This document shows positions 16,519 through 24,234 of a DNA stretch of 37,921 bases, in pieces. The DNA is from Commensalibacter papalotli. Its GTDB lineage: Bacteria; Pseudomonadota; Alphaproteobacteria; Acetobacterales; Acetobacteraceae. Position 1 is the first letter of the stretch, and the number at the start of each line of letters is the position of its first letter. The translations under genes and the position numbers were made by a program. Under the pieces are notes generated by a model. The model had not been told where the DNA came from, did no database searches, and saw only the letters and a program-made list of their open reading frames with translations. The stretch spans positions 1 through 37,921 of the forward strand of contig NZ_CAMXCI010000008.1 of NCBI RefSeq assembly GCF_947179115.1, given 5' to 3'.

Positions 16519-17649
16519 ATGAGTTTACGCCCATATCAACATATTGAACGCAATAAAACCCGTCAGATTCATGTTGGATCTGTTCCTGTAGGCGGTGGTG
16601 CACCGATTAGTGTGCAAACCATGACCAATACGTTGACCAGCGATGCGAAAGCAACAATTGCACAGATTAAACGTGCAGAAAAAGTTGGTGTAGATATCGT
16701 TCGTGTTTCTTGTCCTGATGAAGCAAGTACAGCAGCATTAAAAGAAATCGTTCAGAATGTGAGTGTGCCGATTGTTGCAGATATTCACTTTCATTACAAA
16801 AGAGCGATTGAAGCAGCTCAAGCAGGGGCCGCTTGTTTACGGATTAATCCTGGTAATATTGGTAGTGCAGAACGCGTTCGTGATGTGATTAAGGCTGCTA
16901 AGGATTATAATTGTTCCATTCGTATTGGGGTTAATGCAGGTTCTTTAGAAAAGCATTTGTTGGAAAAATACGGTGAGCCTAATCCTGATGCATTGGTTGA
17001 AAGCGCATTGGAACATGCAAAGATTTTAGAAGATAACGATTTCCGTGAATTTAAAATCAGTGTCAAAGCATCCGATGTATTCTTAGCGGTTGAATCTTAT
17101 CGTTTATTATCCGAAGCTTGTGACTATCCATTACATATAGGAATTACCGAGGCTGGTGGAAAACGTGCTGGAACTGTAAAATCTTCTATTGGTTTAGGCT
17201 CTTTATTATGGGCGGGTATTGGGGATACAATGCGTGTTTCTCTATCCGCAGAGCCCGAGGAAGAAGTTGCAGTAGGTTGGGATATTTTAAAAAGTCTTGG
17301 TATACGCCATCGTGGAGTTCATGTGGTTTCTTGCCCATCTTGTGCGCGTCAAGGATTTCAAGTGATTCCAACTGTTGCTAAGTTAGAAGAACGTTTAGCA
17401 CATATTGAAACACCGCTTTCTTTGTCTGTGATTGGTTGTGTGGTGAATGGTCCTGGTGAAGCAACGATGACGGATGTGGGGGTGACAGGGGGTGGCTCTG
17501 GTCGTCATATGGTTTATATGGCGGGTAAACAAGATCATACCGTTCCCGCAGAAGATATGATTGACCATATTGTCGAGTTGGTAGAGAAAAAAGCTGCTGA
17601 GATTGAAGCTGAAAAAGCTGCAGCCAAAGCAAAAGAAGCATCTAAATAA
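16519..17649 (+). CDS. ispG: 4-hydroxy-3-methylbut-2-enyl diphosphate synthase IspG
   Basis: IspG is the penultimate enzyme of the non-mevalonate (MEP) isoprenoid pathway, converting MEcPP to HMBPP with a [4Fe-4S] cluster. The 376-residue protein has the N-terminal TIM-barrel part (QTMTNTLTSDAKATIAQI, CLRINPGNIGS) and the C-terminal cluster ligands Cys272 and Cys275 in SCPSCARQGF, Cys307 in GCVVNGPGEA, and Glu314. The C-terminus ends in an Ala/Glu/Lys-rich helix. GGAG at 16503-16506 is the likely ribosome-binding site, 12 bases from the ATG. The 130-base gap after the RodZ-like gene suggests its own promoter. Confidence 0.97.
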   Translation: MSLRPYQHIERNKTRQIHVGSVPVGGGAPISVQTMTNTLTSDAKATIAQIKRAEKVGVDIVRVSCPDEASTAALKEIVQNVSVPIVADIHFHYKRAIEAAQAGAACLRINPGNIGSAERVRDVIKAAKDYNCSIRIGVNAGSLEKHLLEKYGEPNPDALVESALEHAKILEDNDFREFKISVKASDVFLAVESYRLLSEACDYPLHIGITEAGGKRAGTVKSSIGLGSLLWAGIGDTMRVSLSAEPEEEVAVGWDILKSLGIRHRGVHVVSCPSCARQGFQVIPTVAKLEERLAHIETPLSLSVIGCVVNGPGEATMTDVGVTGGGSGRHMVYMAGKQDHTVPAEDMIDHIVELVEKKAAEIEAEKAAAKAKEASK

Positions 17650-17678
17650 TTTTATAAACTTTAAGGCAGGATAAAAGC

Positions 17679-18929
17679 GTGAGTGTGGTAAAGCCCGTTC
17701 GTGGAACGCATGATTTAATTGGTGAAGAATCTAGACGTCATCAACATGTTATTCAAGTTGCAAAAAAAGTAACTTCTTTATATGGGTTTGAGGAATGGAC
17801 TACCCCTGTTTTTGAAGAAACAACCGTATTCGCACGATCTTTGGGGGAAACTTCAGATGTTGTTTCCAAAGAAATGTATTGTTTTGAAGATCGTGGGGGG
17901 GATTCATTAACATTGCGTCCAGAGGGAACAGCAGGTATTTGCCGTGCATTGGTTACCAATGGATTAACGCAGTCGTTACCACAAAAGGCTTTTTACGCGG
18001 GTCCGATGTTTCGTTATGAGCGCCCGCAAAAAGGGCGTTATCGCCAGTTTCATCAAATTGGGGCTGAGCTATTAGGAACGTCTACGCCATTTGCAGATGC
18101 AGAAATGATCGCAATGGGCTATCATATTTTGCGTGAGCTTGGCATTGCTGATGATGTGGTGCTAGAGCTGAATACATTAGGTGATGTTGCAAGCCGTAAA
18201 GCGTGGAGAGAGGCGTTAATTTCTTATTTTCAAGCCTTTCAATCAAAACTATCAGAAGATAGTCGTAATCGTTTAGAGAAAAATCCATTACGTATTTTAG
18301 ATAGTAAAGCACCTGAAGATCGAGCATTGTTGGCAAATGCACCCGCTTTAAAAGAGCACATGACCCCTGAAGCACAAAATTTTTGGGATCAATTAAGGGT
18401 TGCATTGGATCAGTTTAATATTCCATATAAAGTAAATCCTTATATTGTTCGTGGCTTGGATTATTACAGCCATACGGTTTTTGAGTTCGTGACGACCAAG
18501 CTTGGTGCGCAAGGCACTGTTTTAGCGGGTGGGCGTTACGAAGGCTTGGTTGAAGAAATGGGTGGCCCAGCAGTGCCGTCGATCGGTTGGGCAGCAGGGA
18601 TAGAACGCTTGGCTTTGTTGCTAGAACAAAGTCCAAAAGCCTCTGTGCCCATAGTAATCATTCCATTATCTGATGACGTGCATCAAGTTGCGTTTTCTAC
18701 ATTACAAGATCTGCGTTATCATGGAATTTATGCCGATATTGCGTATAAAGGAAACTTGCGCAAACAAATGGAACGTGCGAATAAACTGAATGCACCATTA
18801 GCTCTGTTAATCGGTGAGGAAGAAGCACTAAGACAAGTGGTGCAAGTAAAAGATTTAATCTCTGGCGAACAGGCTGAAGTTGCTTTAACGGATCTTGTTG
18901 CGCATTGTAATATGAAATTGGCGAAATAA
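17679..18929 (+). CDS. hisS: Histidyl-tRNA synthetase
   Basis: This 416-residue class II synthetase charges tRNA-His. Motif 2 (FRYERPQKGRYRQFHQIG), LRPEGTAGICRA, and the histidine-specific RGLDYYSHTVFEF are clear, and the C-terminal anticodon-binding domain starts near VPIVIIPLSDD. The start is GTG at 17679, supported by AAGGCAGG at 17663-17670. It begins 29 bases after ispG and ends three bases before prfA, so ispG, hisS and prfA probably form one operon. Confidence 0.97.
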   Translation: MSVVKPVRGTHDLIGEESRRHQHVIQVAKKVTSLYGFEEWTTPVFEETTVFARSLGETSDVVSKEMYCFEDRGGDSLTLRPEGTAGICRALVTNGLTQSLPQKAFYAGPMFRYERPQKGRYRQFHQIGAELLGTSTPFADAEMIAMGYHILRELGIADDVVLELNTLGDVASRKAWREALISYFQAFQSKLSEDSRNRLEKNPLRILDSKAPEDRALLANAPALKEHMTPEAQNFWDQLRVALDQFNIPYKVNPYIVRGLDYYSHTVFEFVTTKLGAQGTVLAGGRYEGLVEEMGGPAVPSIGWAAGIERLALLLEQSPKASVPIVIIPLSDDVHQVAFSTLQDLRYHGIYADIAYKGNLRKQMERANKLNAPLALLIGEEEALRQVVQVKDLISGEQAEVALTDLVAHCNMKLAK

Positions 18930-18932
18930 TCG

Positions 18933-20015
18933 ATGTCTTCTGAAGAATTTTCTATAAGTTTTAATGATCGTTTGGATAAAATTGTTGCTCGTTCAGAGGA
19001 GCTGCAACATATTTTATCCACTGAGATTTCAGGGGATGAGTTTATTGAGGCCTCTCGTGAATATGCAGATCTCAATGCAATTGTAGCGTTGGTTCATGCG
19101 TTGCGTGGTGCTGAAGAAGAAACCAAAGCTGCTGAAGAAATGTTGCAAGATCCTGAGATGAAAGATCTTGCAGAAGCAGAGTTGGAAACTTTGAATGAAA
19201 AGTTGCCTCAGTTAAGGCACGATATACGTTTGGCAATGCTTCCCAAGGATAAAGCTGATGAAGGGGATGCGATTTTAGAAATTCGTCCTGCAGCTGGTGG
19301 GGATGAAGCTGGCATATTTGCAGCGGAATTGTTTGGTGCGTATCAACGCTATTCTGATATGAAAGGCTGGCGTTTTGAAGTCATGGAATATGACGATACC
19401 GGCGTTGGTGGGATTAAAGGGGCGATGGCTTCGATTGCTGGAAACAATGTGTTTGCACGTTTAAAATATGAATCAGGCGTTCATCGTGTACAACGTGTGC
19501 CTGCAACCGAAAGTCAAGGACGTATTCATACCTCTACAGTAACGGTGGCAGTGTTGCCCGAGGCTGAAGAGGTTGATGTTGATATTGATGAAAAAGATTT
19601 GCGTATTGACGTATATCGTGCTTCTGGTGCGGGTGGTCAGCACGTTAATAAAACAGAAAGTGCGGTGCGTATTACTCATATGCCTTCGGGTGTGGTGGTT
19701 GCAATGCAAGAGGAAAAAAGTCAGCATAAGAACAAAGCAAAGGCAATGAAGATCTTGCGTGCGCGTTTATATGAACAACAACGTGCTTCGTTGCATGCTG
19801 ATCGTGCTGCTGATCGTCGTTCTCAGGTGGGAACGGGGGATCGCTCAGAGCGTATTCGCACTTATAATTTTCCACAAGGACGAGTAACTGACCATCGTAT
19901 TAATTTAACCTTGCATAAAATCGATCGTATTATGTTAGGAGAATTCGATGAAATCGTGGATAGTTTAGCCCAAGAAGAACAATCAAGAATGCTAGCTGCT
20001 GAAGAAGCGATGTAA
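18933..20015 (+). CDS. prfA: Peptide chain release factor 1
   Basis: RF1 terminates translation at UAA and UAG. The 360-residue protein carries the stop-codon reading tripeptide PAT at residues 190-192, which separates RF1 from RF2 (SPF), and the peptidyl-hydrolysis GGQ at 234-236 within GAGGQHVNKTESAVRITH. Gln236 is the residue methylated by PrmC, whose gene lies 2.1 kb downstream. The gene starts three bases after hisS, so translation is probably coupled. Confidence 0.97.
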   Translation: MSSEEFSISFNDRLDKIVARSEELQHILSTEISGDEFIEASREYADLNAIVALVHALRGAEEETKAAEEMLQDPEMKDLAEAELETLNEKLPQLRHDIRLAMLPKDKADEGDAILEIRPAAGGDEAGIFAAELFGAYQRYSDMKGWRFEVMEYDDTGVGGIKGAMASIAGNNVFARLKYESGVHRVQRVPATESQGRIHTSTVTVAVLPEAEEVDVDIDEKDLRIDVYRASGAGGQHVNKTESAVRITHMPSGVVVAMQEEKSQHKNKAKAMKILRARLYEQQRASLHADRAADRRSQVGTGDRSERIRTYNFPQGRVTDHRINLTLHKIDRIMLGEFDEIVDSLAQEEQSRMLAAEEAM

Positions 20016-20028
20016 GATTTATTAAATA

Positions 20029-20539
20029 TGTTAAGGATTTAAAAATACTTAGTCATCTAGGGCAACGGATTTGTATTGTGGGGCCTTCAAATAGTGGAAA
20101 ATCTACTTTGGCGGTGGCTATCAGTCTATTCATCTGGATCAATTGCATCATTTTTCAGGAACTAATTGGCAACAAAGACCCGCCGAAGAATTTATTGCTT
20201 TGCATAATCAGGCTATTAGCGGACAAGTGTGGGTTATAGAGGGAAATTATTCTATGTGTTTGCCTGAACGTCGCACATGGGCAATGGGCTTTATTCTTTT
20301 GATGTTTCGATGCCTTTAAGCTTGGTGCGTTATCTTCGTCGAACTTTATTTGAAAATAAGAGAGTAGGGAGTTTGGGAAATAAAAAAATCATATTCAATG
20401 GTCAATGATTCGTCATATTATGGTTGCTACCCAAATTAACCGAAGACGCTATAGAGAGGTATTTAATCAGATTAAATTACCTAAAATTAGTTTGTTATCT
20501 TCTAAAGATATTAATAATTTTATCACTCTGAGAATTTAG
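20029..20539 (+). pseudogene. Frameshifted P-loop nucleoside kinase-like pseudogene
   Basis: Joining frames gives a protein of about 170 residues: ICIVGPSNSGKSTLAVA (P-loop at 20081-20107), HLDQLHHFSGTNWQQRP, VWVIEGNYS, SLVRYLRRTLFE, and MIRHIMVATQINRRRYREVF, ending at TAG 20537-20539. This resembles the small adenylate-kinase-like or DNA topology modulation (FlaR-type) kinases. At least four single-base indels are needed: near 20035, between 20107 and 20140, near 20300, and near 20400. No intact frame remains. It lies 13 bases after prfA, where prmC usually sits. The family is a moderate call; the loss of function is clear. Confidence 0.8.
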
Positions 20540-20590
20540 ATAAATAATTATCTAATTGTATCTTTATGATTAAGGAAAGATGCAAATTTG

Positions 20591-20619
20591 TTGATAGCTT
20601 TGTTCAAGAAAAATAATAT
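20591..20619 (+). promoter_or_regulatory. Sigma70-type promoter for the serine hydrolase
   Basis: TTGATA (20591-20596) and TAATAT (20614-20619) are separated by exactly 17 bases. Transcription would begin near 20626 and leave a leader of about 100 bases before the hydrolase start at 20729. There is no better candidate in the 190-base gap after the kinase pseudogene. Confidence 0.6.
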
Positions 20620-20728
20620 AGGCTATAGTTATATATTGGGTGAATTTATGTATTGCTCTTTATTTATTTTGTATCAATAATAATCTGAGAAAAATAATGA
20701 AATTGAAATAAATAAGGAGAACTTTAAA

Positions 20729-22024
20729 ATGAAATTTTATACTTATTTGCTTGCTTTTTCCATGGCAGCTATTGCTCAAGTCTCTGCTAAAGAAACCGTT
20801 GATAATCATTGTGGCGTAGCCGAATTAAAATGCCCTGCTGTGGTTGATAAAAAATTACCTGCGGTCAAGGATATGTTGACCTGGGATCAGCAGCAACGTG
20901 TTATTGGGTTTCGCAATGACTATCGCTCTTACAAAGGGGACGTGTTTAAAGCAGGTAACCCACAACACCTTCCTAAAGCGTTAAAAGATTTATCACATGT
21001 TTCATATGATTATAATGGTCAGAAATATACATTAAACGAATATATTAAACGTAATAATGTGGCAGGTATGTTGGTGATTAAGGATGGTAAAATCGTATGG
21101 GAATTTTATGGCAAAGGAAATAATAACACAACGCTTTGGACGTCTCGTTCTGTTGGTAAATCAGTTGTTTCCACTTTGGTCGGAATTGCTCTAAAAGAAG
21201 GTAAAATTGCTTCATTAGATGATTTAATTGTTAAGTATAATCCTGATGTAAAAGGAACTGCATGGGAAAATGTCACCATTAGGCAGTTGTTACAACATAC
21301 TTCTGGTGTCGAGTGGGGCGAAGATTATACTGATCCAAAATCTGACTTTGCTCAATTAACGCAATGTGAAGCTGGGCAAGTAGCTTATGATTGTGTCAAT
21401 AAGCTGGTTAAATCTCCGACACGCAAAGCATATGCAAAACCTGGGCAAGCATGGTCATATTCTTCAGGCGGGGCATGGTTGCTGGGGGATACTTTGGAAA
21501 AAGCAACAGGGATGTCTTTGGCTGCATATTTACAAGAAAAAATCTGGCAACCTGATGGAATGGTCAGAGATGGTGTCTGGCACAGTTATGCCACAGGAAA
21601 ACATGACGTTGGTGCGCATGGTTTTAATGCGACACTAGAAGATTGGGGTAAATTTGGGCTGTTGGTTGCAAATAATGGTGTTTTGCCAGATGGAACAAAA
21701 ATTTTGCCAGATAATTGGGTTAAAGATGCTGGTACATGGAATAAAGCAAAAAACTCTGTCACAGTAAAACATCCAGATGGTAGTTACGGATATGAGTGGT
21801 GGAATAATAGTGTGCCAGCAAATTATCAAGGTCATTATACAGATAGATTAAAAAGTAACGAGACACTATGGGCGTTGGGTATTTTTGGTCAAGTGATTAT
21901 GGTGAATCAAAAAGAAAATTTGGTGATTGTGCAATGGTCTGTATGGCCCAAAGCTGAACCATCTTTTGATAAGGAACCTTTAGAGACAGCATTAATGTTT
22001 AATGCGATTGCTGATAAATTATAA
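20729..22024 (+). CDS. Secreted serine hydrolase, beta-lactamase/esterase family
   Basis: This 431-residue protein has the penicillin-binding or class C beta-lactamase fold of PF00144 enzymes, which also includes esterases and amide hydrolases such as 6-aminohexanoate-dimer hydrolase. The N-terminus (KFYTYLLAFSMAAIAQVSAK) is a signal peptide with likely cleavage after VSA, so the protein is exported. The nucleophile motif SxxK is RSVGKS with Ser141 and Lys144, and the second motif is YSSGG with Tyr244. GYEWWNNS near residue 350 is typical of the esterase/amidase branch. AAGGAG lies about 10 bases before the ATG. It has its own promoter and probable terminator and separates prfA from prmC. It is more likely a hydrolase or esterase than a resistance beta-lactamase; the substrate is unknown. 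Confidence 0.85.
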   Translation: MKFYTYLLAFSMAAIAQVSAKETVDNHCGVAELKCPAVVDKKLPAVKDMLTWDQQQRVIGFRNDYRSYKGDVFKAGNPQHLPKALKDLSHVSYDYNGQKYTLNEYIKRNNVAGMLVIKDGKIVWEFYGKGNNNTTLWTSRSVGKSVVSTLVGIALKEGKIASLDDLIVKYNPDVKGTAWENVTIRQLLQHTSGVEWGEDYTDPKSDFAQLTQCEAGQVAYDCVNKLVKSPTRKAYAKPGQAWSYSSGGAWLLGDTLEKATGMSLAAYLQEKIWQPDGMVRDGVWHSYATGKHDVGAHGFNATLEDWGKFGLLVANNGVLPDGTKILPDNWVKDAGTWNKAKNSVTVKHPDGSYGYEWWNNSVPANYQGHYTDRLKSNETLWALGIFGQVIMVNQKENLVIVQWSVWPKAEPSFDKEPLETALMFNAIADKL

Positions 22025-22032
22025 AGCTGGTT

Positions 22033-22066
22033 GAAGAGGATTTTGTAATTCTCTTCGCTTGTTTTT
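22033..22066 (+). terminator. Possible terminator after the serine hydrolase
   Basis: GAAGAG (22033-22038) pairs with CTCTTC (22051-22056), extended by weaker pairs, and a T run follows at 22062-22066. The stem is short and a few bases separate it from the T run, so it is a modest candidate. Confidence 0.45.
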
Positions 22067-22170
22067 ACGTATAGTATTTGAATTTATCCTGATTGAAGAA
22101 TATATACTACGAGGAATGTGAACCAAATTTTAAATATTTTTATTCTATCTAATTTTATAAAGTTTTAGTC

Positions 22171-23031
22171 GTGCAACATACAGAAACCTCATTGGCATCA
22201 TTGATACAAGAAGGGGAGCAGTTATTAAAAGCTGCTGACATAGAAGATTGTAGACGAGAAGCTCAGCTTTTAATCGCTGCAGCTTTGCAAAAAAGCATTA
22301 CTGAGATCTTTATGATGGATAAAAATACGCAGCTTGATCCAGTATTAATTCGCCAGTATTTTGCCAGGCGTGCCGAACGAGAACCTTTTGCGTATATTGT
22401 TAAAGAACAGGGATTTTGGAGTTTAGATTTAGCGGTTTCGCCAGCAACCCTTATTCCAAGAGCAGATACAGAATCTTTAATTGAAGTATTACTGACATTG
22501 TTGCCTGATCGACAAAAACCTTATCGTTTTTTAGACTTAGGTACAGGCACGGGATGTTTGTTATTGGCTGCGTTGTCAGAATATCCTAATGCATTTGGAC
22601 TTGGGGTTGATAAAATAGAGCAAGCAGCATTGCTTGCTGGCGCAAATGCCAAACAATGCCAGTTGGAAAATAGATCTTCGTTCATCACAGGAAATTGGGC
22701 TGATGCAGTACAAGGGTCTTTTGATGTTATTTTATCCAACCCGCCATATATTCGTAAAAAAGAACTATTAGAGCTGATGCCAGAAGTGCAAGCGTATGAA
22801 CCTATGTCTGCGCTTGATGGTGGTGAAGACGGATTGGATGCCTATCGATATATATGCAATCAAGCAGTTGATTTATTATCAGATCAAGGTATATTGATAC
22901 TAGAGTTAGGCATAAAGCAGGATATAGAGGTTTCAAATATTGCTTTATCCAAGGGGTTATATGTTGTTCAAAAACAACATGACTTAAATGGTTGCATCAG
23001 AGCTCTTGTTTTATCTCGACAAACATTATAA
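22171..23031 (+). CDS. prmC: Release factor glutamine methyltransferase PrmC
   Basis: PrmC methylates the glutamine of the GGQ motif in release factors RF1 and RF2. The 286-residue protein has an N-terminal helical domain, RADTESLIEVLL, the SAM-binding FLDLGTGTGCLLLAAL, and the catalytic NPPY at residues 190-193 followed by EPMSALDGGEDGLDAYR, which is typical of PrmC. The start is a GTG with a poor ribosome-binding site. It is usually next to prfA, but here a kinase pseudogene and a hydrolase lie between them. Confidence 0.95.
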   Translation: MQHTETSLASLIQEGEQLLKAADIEDCRREAQLLIAAALQKSITEIFMMDKNTQLDPVLIRQYFARRAEREPFAYIVKEQGFWSLDLAVSPATLIPRADTESLIEVLLTLLPDRQKPYRFLDLGTGTGCLLLAALSEYPNAFGLGVDKIEQAALLAGANAKQCQLENRSSFITGNWADAVQGSFDVILSNPPYIRKKELLELMPEVQAYEPMSALDGGEDGLDAYRYICNQAVDLLSDQGILILELGIKQDIEVSNIALSKGLYVVQKQHDLNGCIRALVLSRQTL

Positions 23032-23186
23032 AAGAATGTGGCAAATATTATATATTGCTAGGTAAAGCAATGATGATAGATATTACCTAATAGAGTTAAG
23101 TGAATTAATTGTTTCTGTAGTGTAAAAAAAATAAAGATCAATTAATATACTGAAAGATTCATATTTTTATTATGACAATTTAAATA

Positions 23187-23798
23187 GTGACTTTTCAGAA
23201 CTTAGTTCCTGAATTAAAAGCTATTGCGAATAGGAAAGCACAGCGTCAACTTATGAATACAAAACGTATGCGAAGCCGTTACCATCGCCCTGGTAATGGG
23301 GGTTCTCGTAATCAAAATGGACAGGCTTCATTTAATCGAAATCATGTTTTTGACAGTAATGGACCAGATATACGTATCCGTGGTACAGCTCAACAGCTTC
23401 ATGAAAAATATCTTCAGCATGGTCGTGATGCGTTAAGTTCTGGGGATCGCGTTGCTGCAGAGAGCTTTTTTCAGTATGCAGAGCATTATTCACGTATTTT
23501 AAATATGATGAATCAATCTGCTCAACAGCGCCAACAACAACGTCCACAGCATAATAATGGATATTCAGAGAATAACGCTGAAAATGAGCATACATCTTCC
23601 TCTTCTACACAAGAAGAGCAACCTCAACCAGAGGTGGTTGCTGAAGTAATTGAAGCGATTACAGAAAAGCCTGTTGAACAAAACGTCACTGAAAAAACAG
23701 AAGAAGAACCTGTAGAAACAGCACCTGTTCGCCCACGTAGAGGCAGACCAGCACGTTCAGTCGCTGCAAAAAAGAAATTGCAAGAAGAGAGCAATTAA
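23187..23798 (+). CDS. DUF4167 domain protein
   Basis: This basic, then acidic, 203-residue protein of unknown function belongs to a family common in alphaproteobacteria and often found beside prmC. The conserved part spans MNTKRMRSRYHRP, the GPDIRIRGTAQQLHEKYLQ segment and AESFFQYAEHYSRILN. The middle is Gln/Asn-rich, a Glu-rich stretch follows, and the end is RPRRGRPARS, an AT-hook-like basic patch that could bind nucleic acid. The frame opens at GTG 23187, but no clear ribosome-binding site supports it. ATG 23253, directly before the conserved MNTKRMRSR, is a good alternative start. Confidence 0.8.
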   Translation: MTFQNLVPELKAIANRKAQRQLMNTKRMRSRYHRPGNGGSRNQNGQASFNRNHVFDSNGPDIRIRGTAQQLHEKYLQHGRDALSSGDRVAAESFFQYAEHYSRILNMMNQSAQQRQQQRPQHNNGYSENNAENEHTSSSSTQEEQPQPEVVAEVIEAITEKPVEQNVTEKTEEEPVETAPVRPRRGRPARSVAAKKKLQEESN

Positions 23799-23829
23799 AA
23801 ATAAATTTATAAAGACGGGTGAAAAATGC

Positions 23830-23859
23830 TTGACTTTCTTTATGGAATAAGAGTAATTA
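23830..23859 (+). promoter_or_regulatory. Candidate promoter for tRNA-Met
   Basis: TTGACT (23830-23835) and TAATTA (23854-23859) are separated by 18 bases and would start transcription about 20 bases before the tRNA at 23885. A second TATAAT at 23877-23882 is too close to the tRNA to serve as its -10. Confidence 0.5.
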
Positions 23860-23884
23860 AACCTCGTCTTTAAGATTATAATAA

Positions 23885-23959
23885 GGCGGCGTAGCTCAGT
23901 GGTAGAGCAGGGGAATCATAATCCCTTGGTCGGTGGTTCAAATCCGCCCGTCGCTACCA
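23885..23959 (+). tRNA. tRNA-Met (CAU anticodon), elongator type
   Basis: A full cloverleaf folds. The acceptor GGCGGCG pairs with CGTCGCT at all seven positions, allowing GU pairs. The D arm is GCTC/GAGC, and the anticodon stem GGGGA/TCCCT encloses the loop ATCATAA with anticodon CAT. The T arm is GGTGG/CCGCC, and CCA is encoded at 23957-23959. A G at position 1 pairing with position 72 argues against the initiator. A CAU tRNA-Ile carrying lysidine is possible, but the body resembles the alphaproteobacterial elongator tRNA-Met. Confidence 0.9.
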
Positions 23960-23979
23960 TATAACAATTTGTTATATGG
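23957..23979 (+). repeat. Perfect hairpin overlapping the tRNA CCA end
   Basis: CCATATAACA at 23957-23966 is the reverse complement of TGTTATATGG at 23970-23979, with a three-base loop. The left arm starts in the encoded CCA of tRNA-Met. No strong T run follows, so it is a weak terminator or an RNA-processing structure at best. Confidence 0.5.
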
Positions 23980-24181
23980 ATATTTAAGTTTTATATTAAT
24001 TTTATATAAAACAGAGTTATATTACTCTTATTTAATTCTTCATCAATCTAGCTATATAATTACAATGTTGTTGCTTGATATATTTTATATGTTTAGCATA
24101 GGCTGTGATTATGTAGATTGATAATTTATATCTTGTTAAATAAGAATTATTATAATGCATTTATTGGCATATAAATAAAGC

Positions 24182-24218
24182 TTCTGTTTATTAAGTCGTC
24201 ATTTGTAAATAAACAGAA
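24182..24218 (-). terminator. Probable terminator of the porin gene
   Basis: TTCTGTTTATT (24182-24192) and AATAAACAGAA (24208-24218) form an 11-bp stem with a 15-base loop, 17 bases past the porin stop on the minus strand. A T-rich run follows in that direction. Confidence 0.55.
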
Positions 24219-24234
24219 ACCTATTTTATTAATT

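Noticed and set aside
20729..22024. Antibiotic-resistance beta-lactamase
   Set aside because: The SxxK and Tyr motifs are shared by many esterases and amidases of the family, and YSSGG with GYEWW fits the hydrolase branch better. Resistance is not supported.
23933..24121. Open frame of 62 codons beginning inside tRNA-Met
   Set aside because: It overlaps the tRNA, has no ribosome-binding site, and its hydrophobic content reflects AT-rich DNA only.
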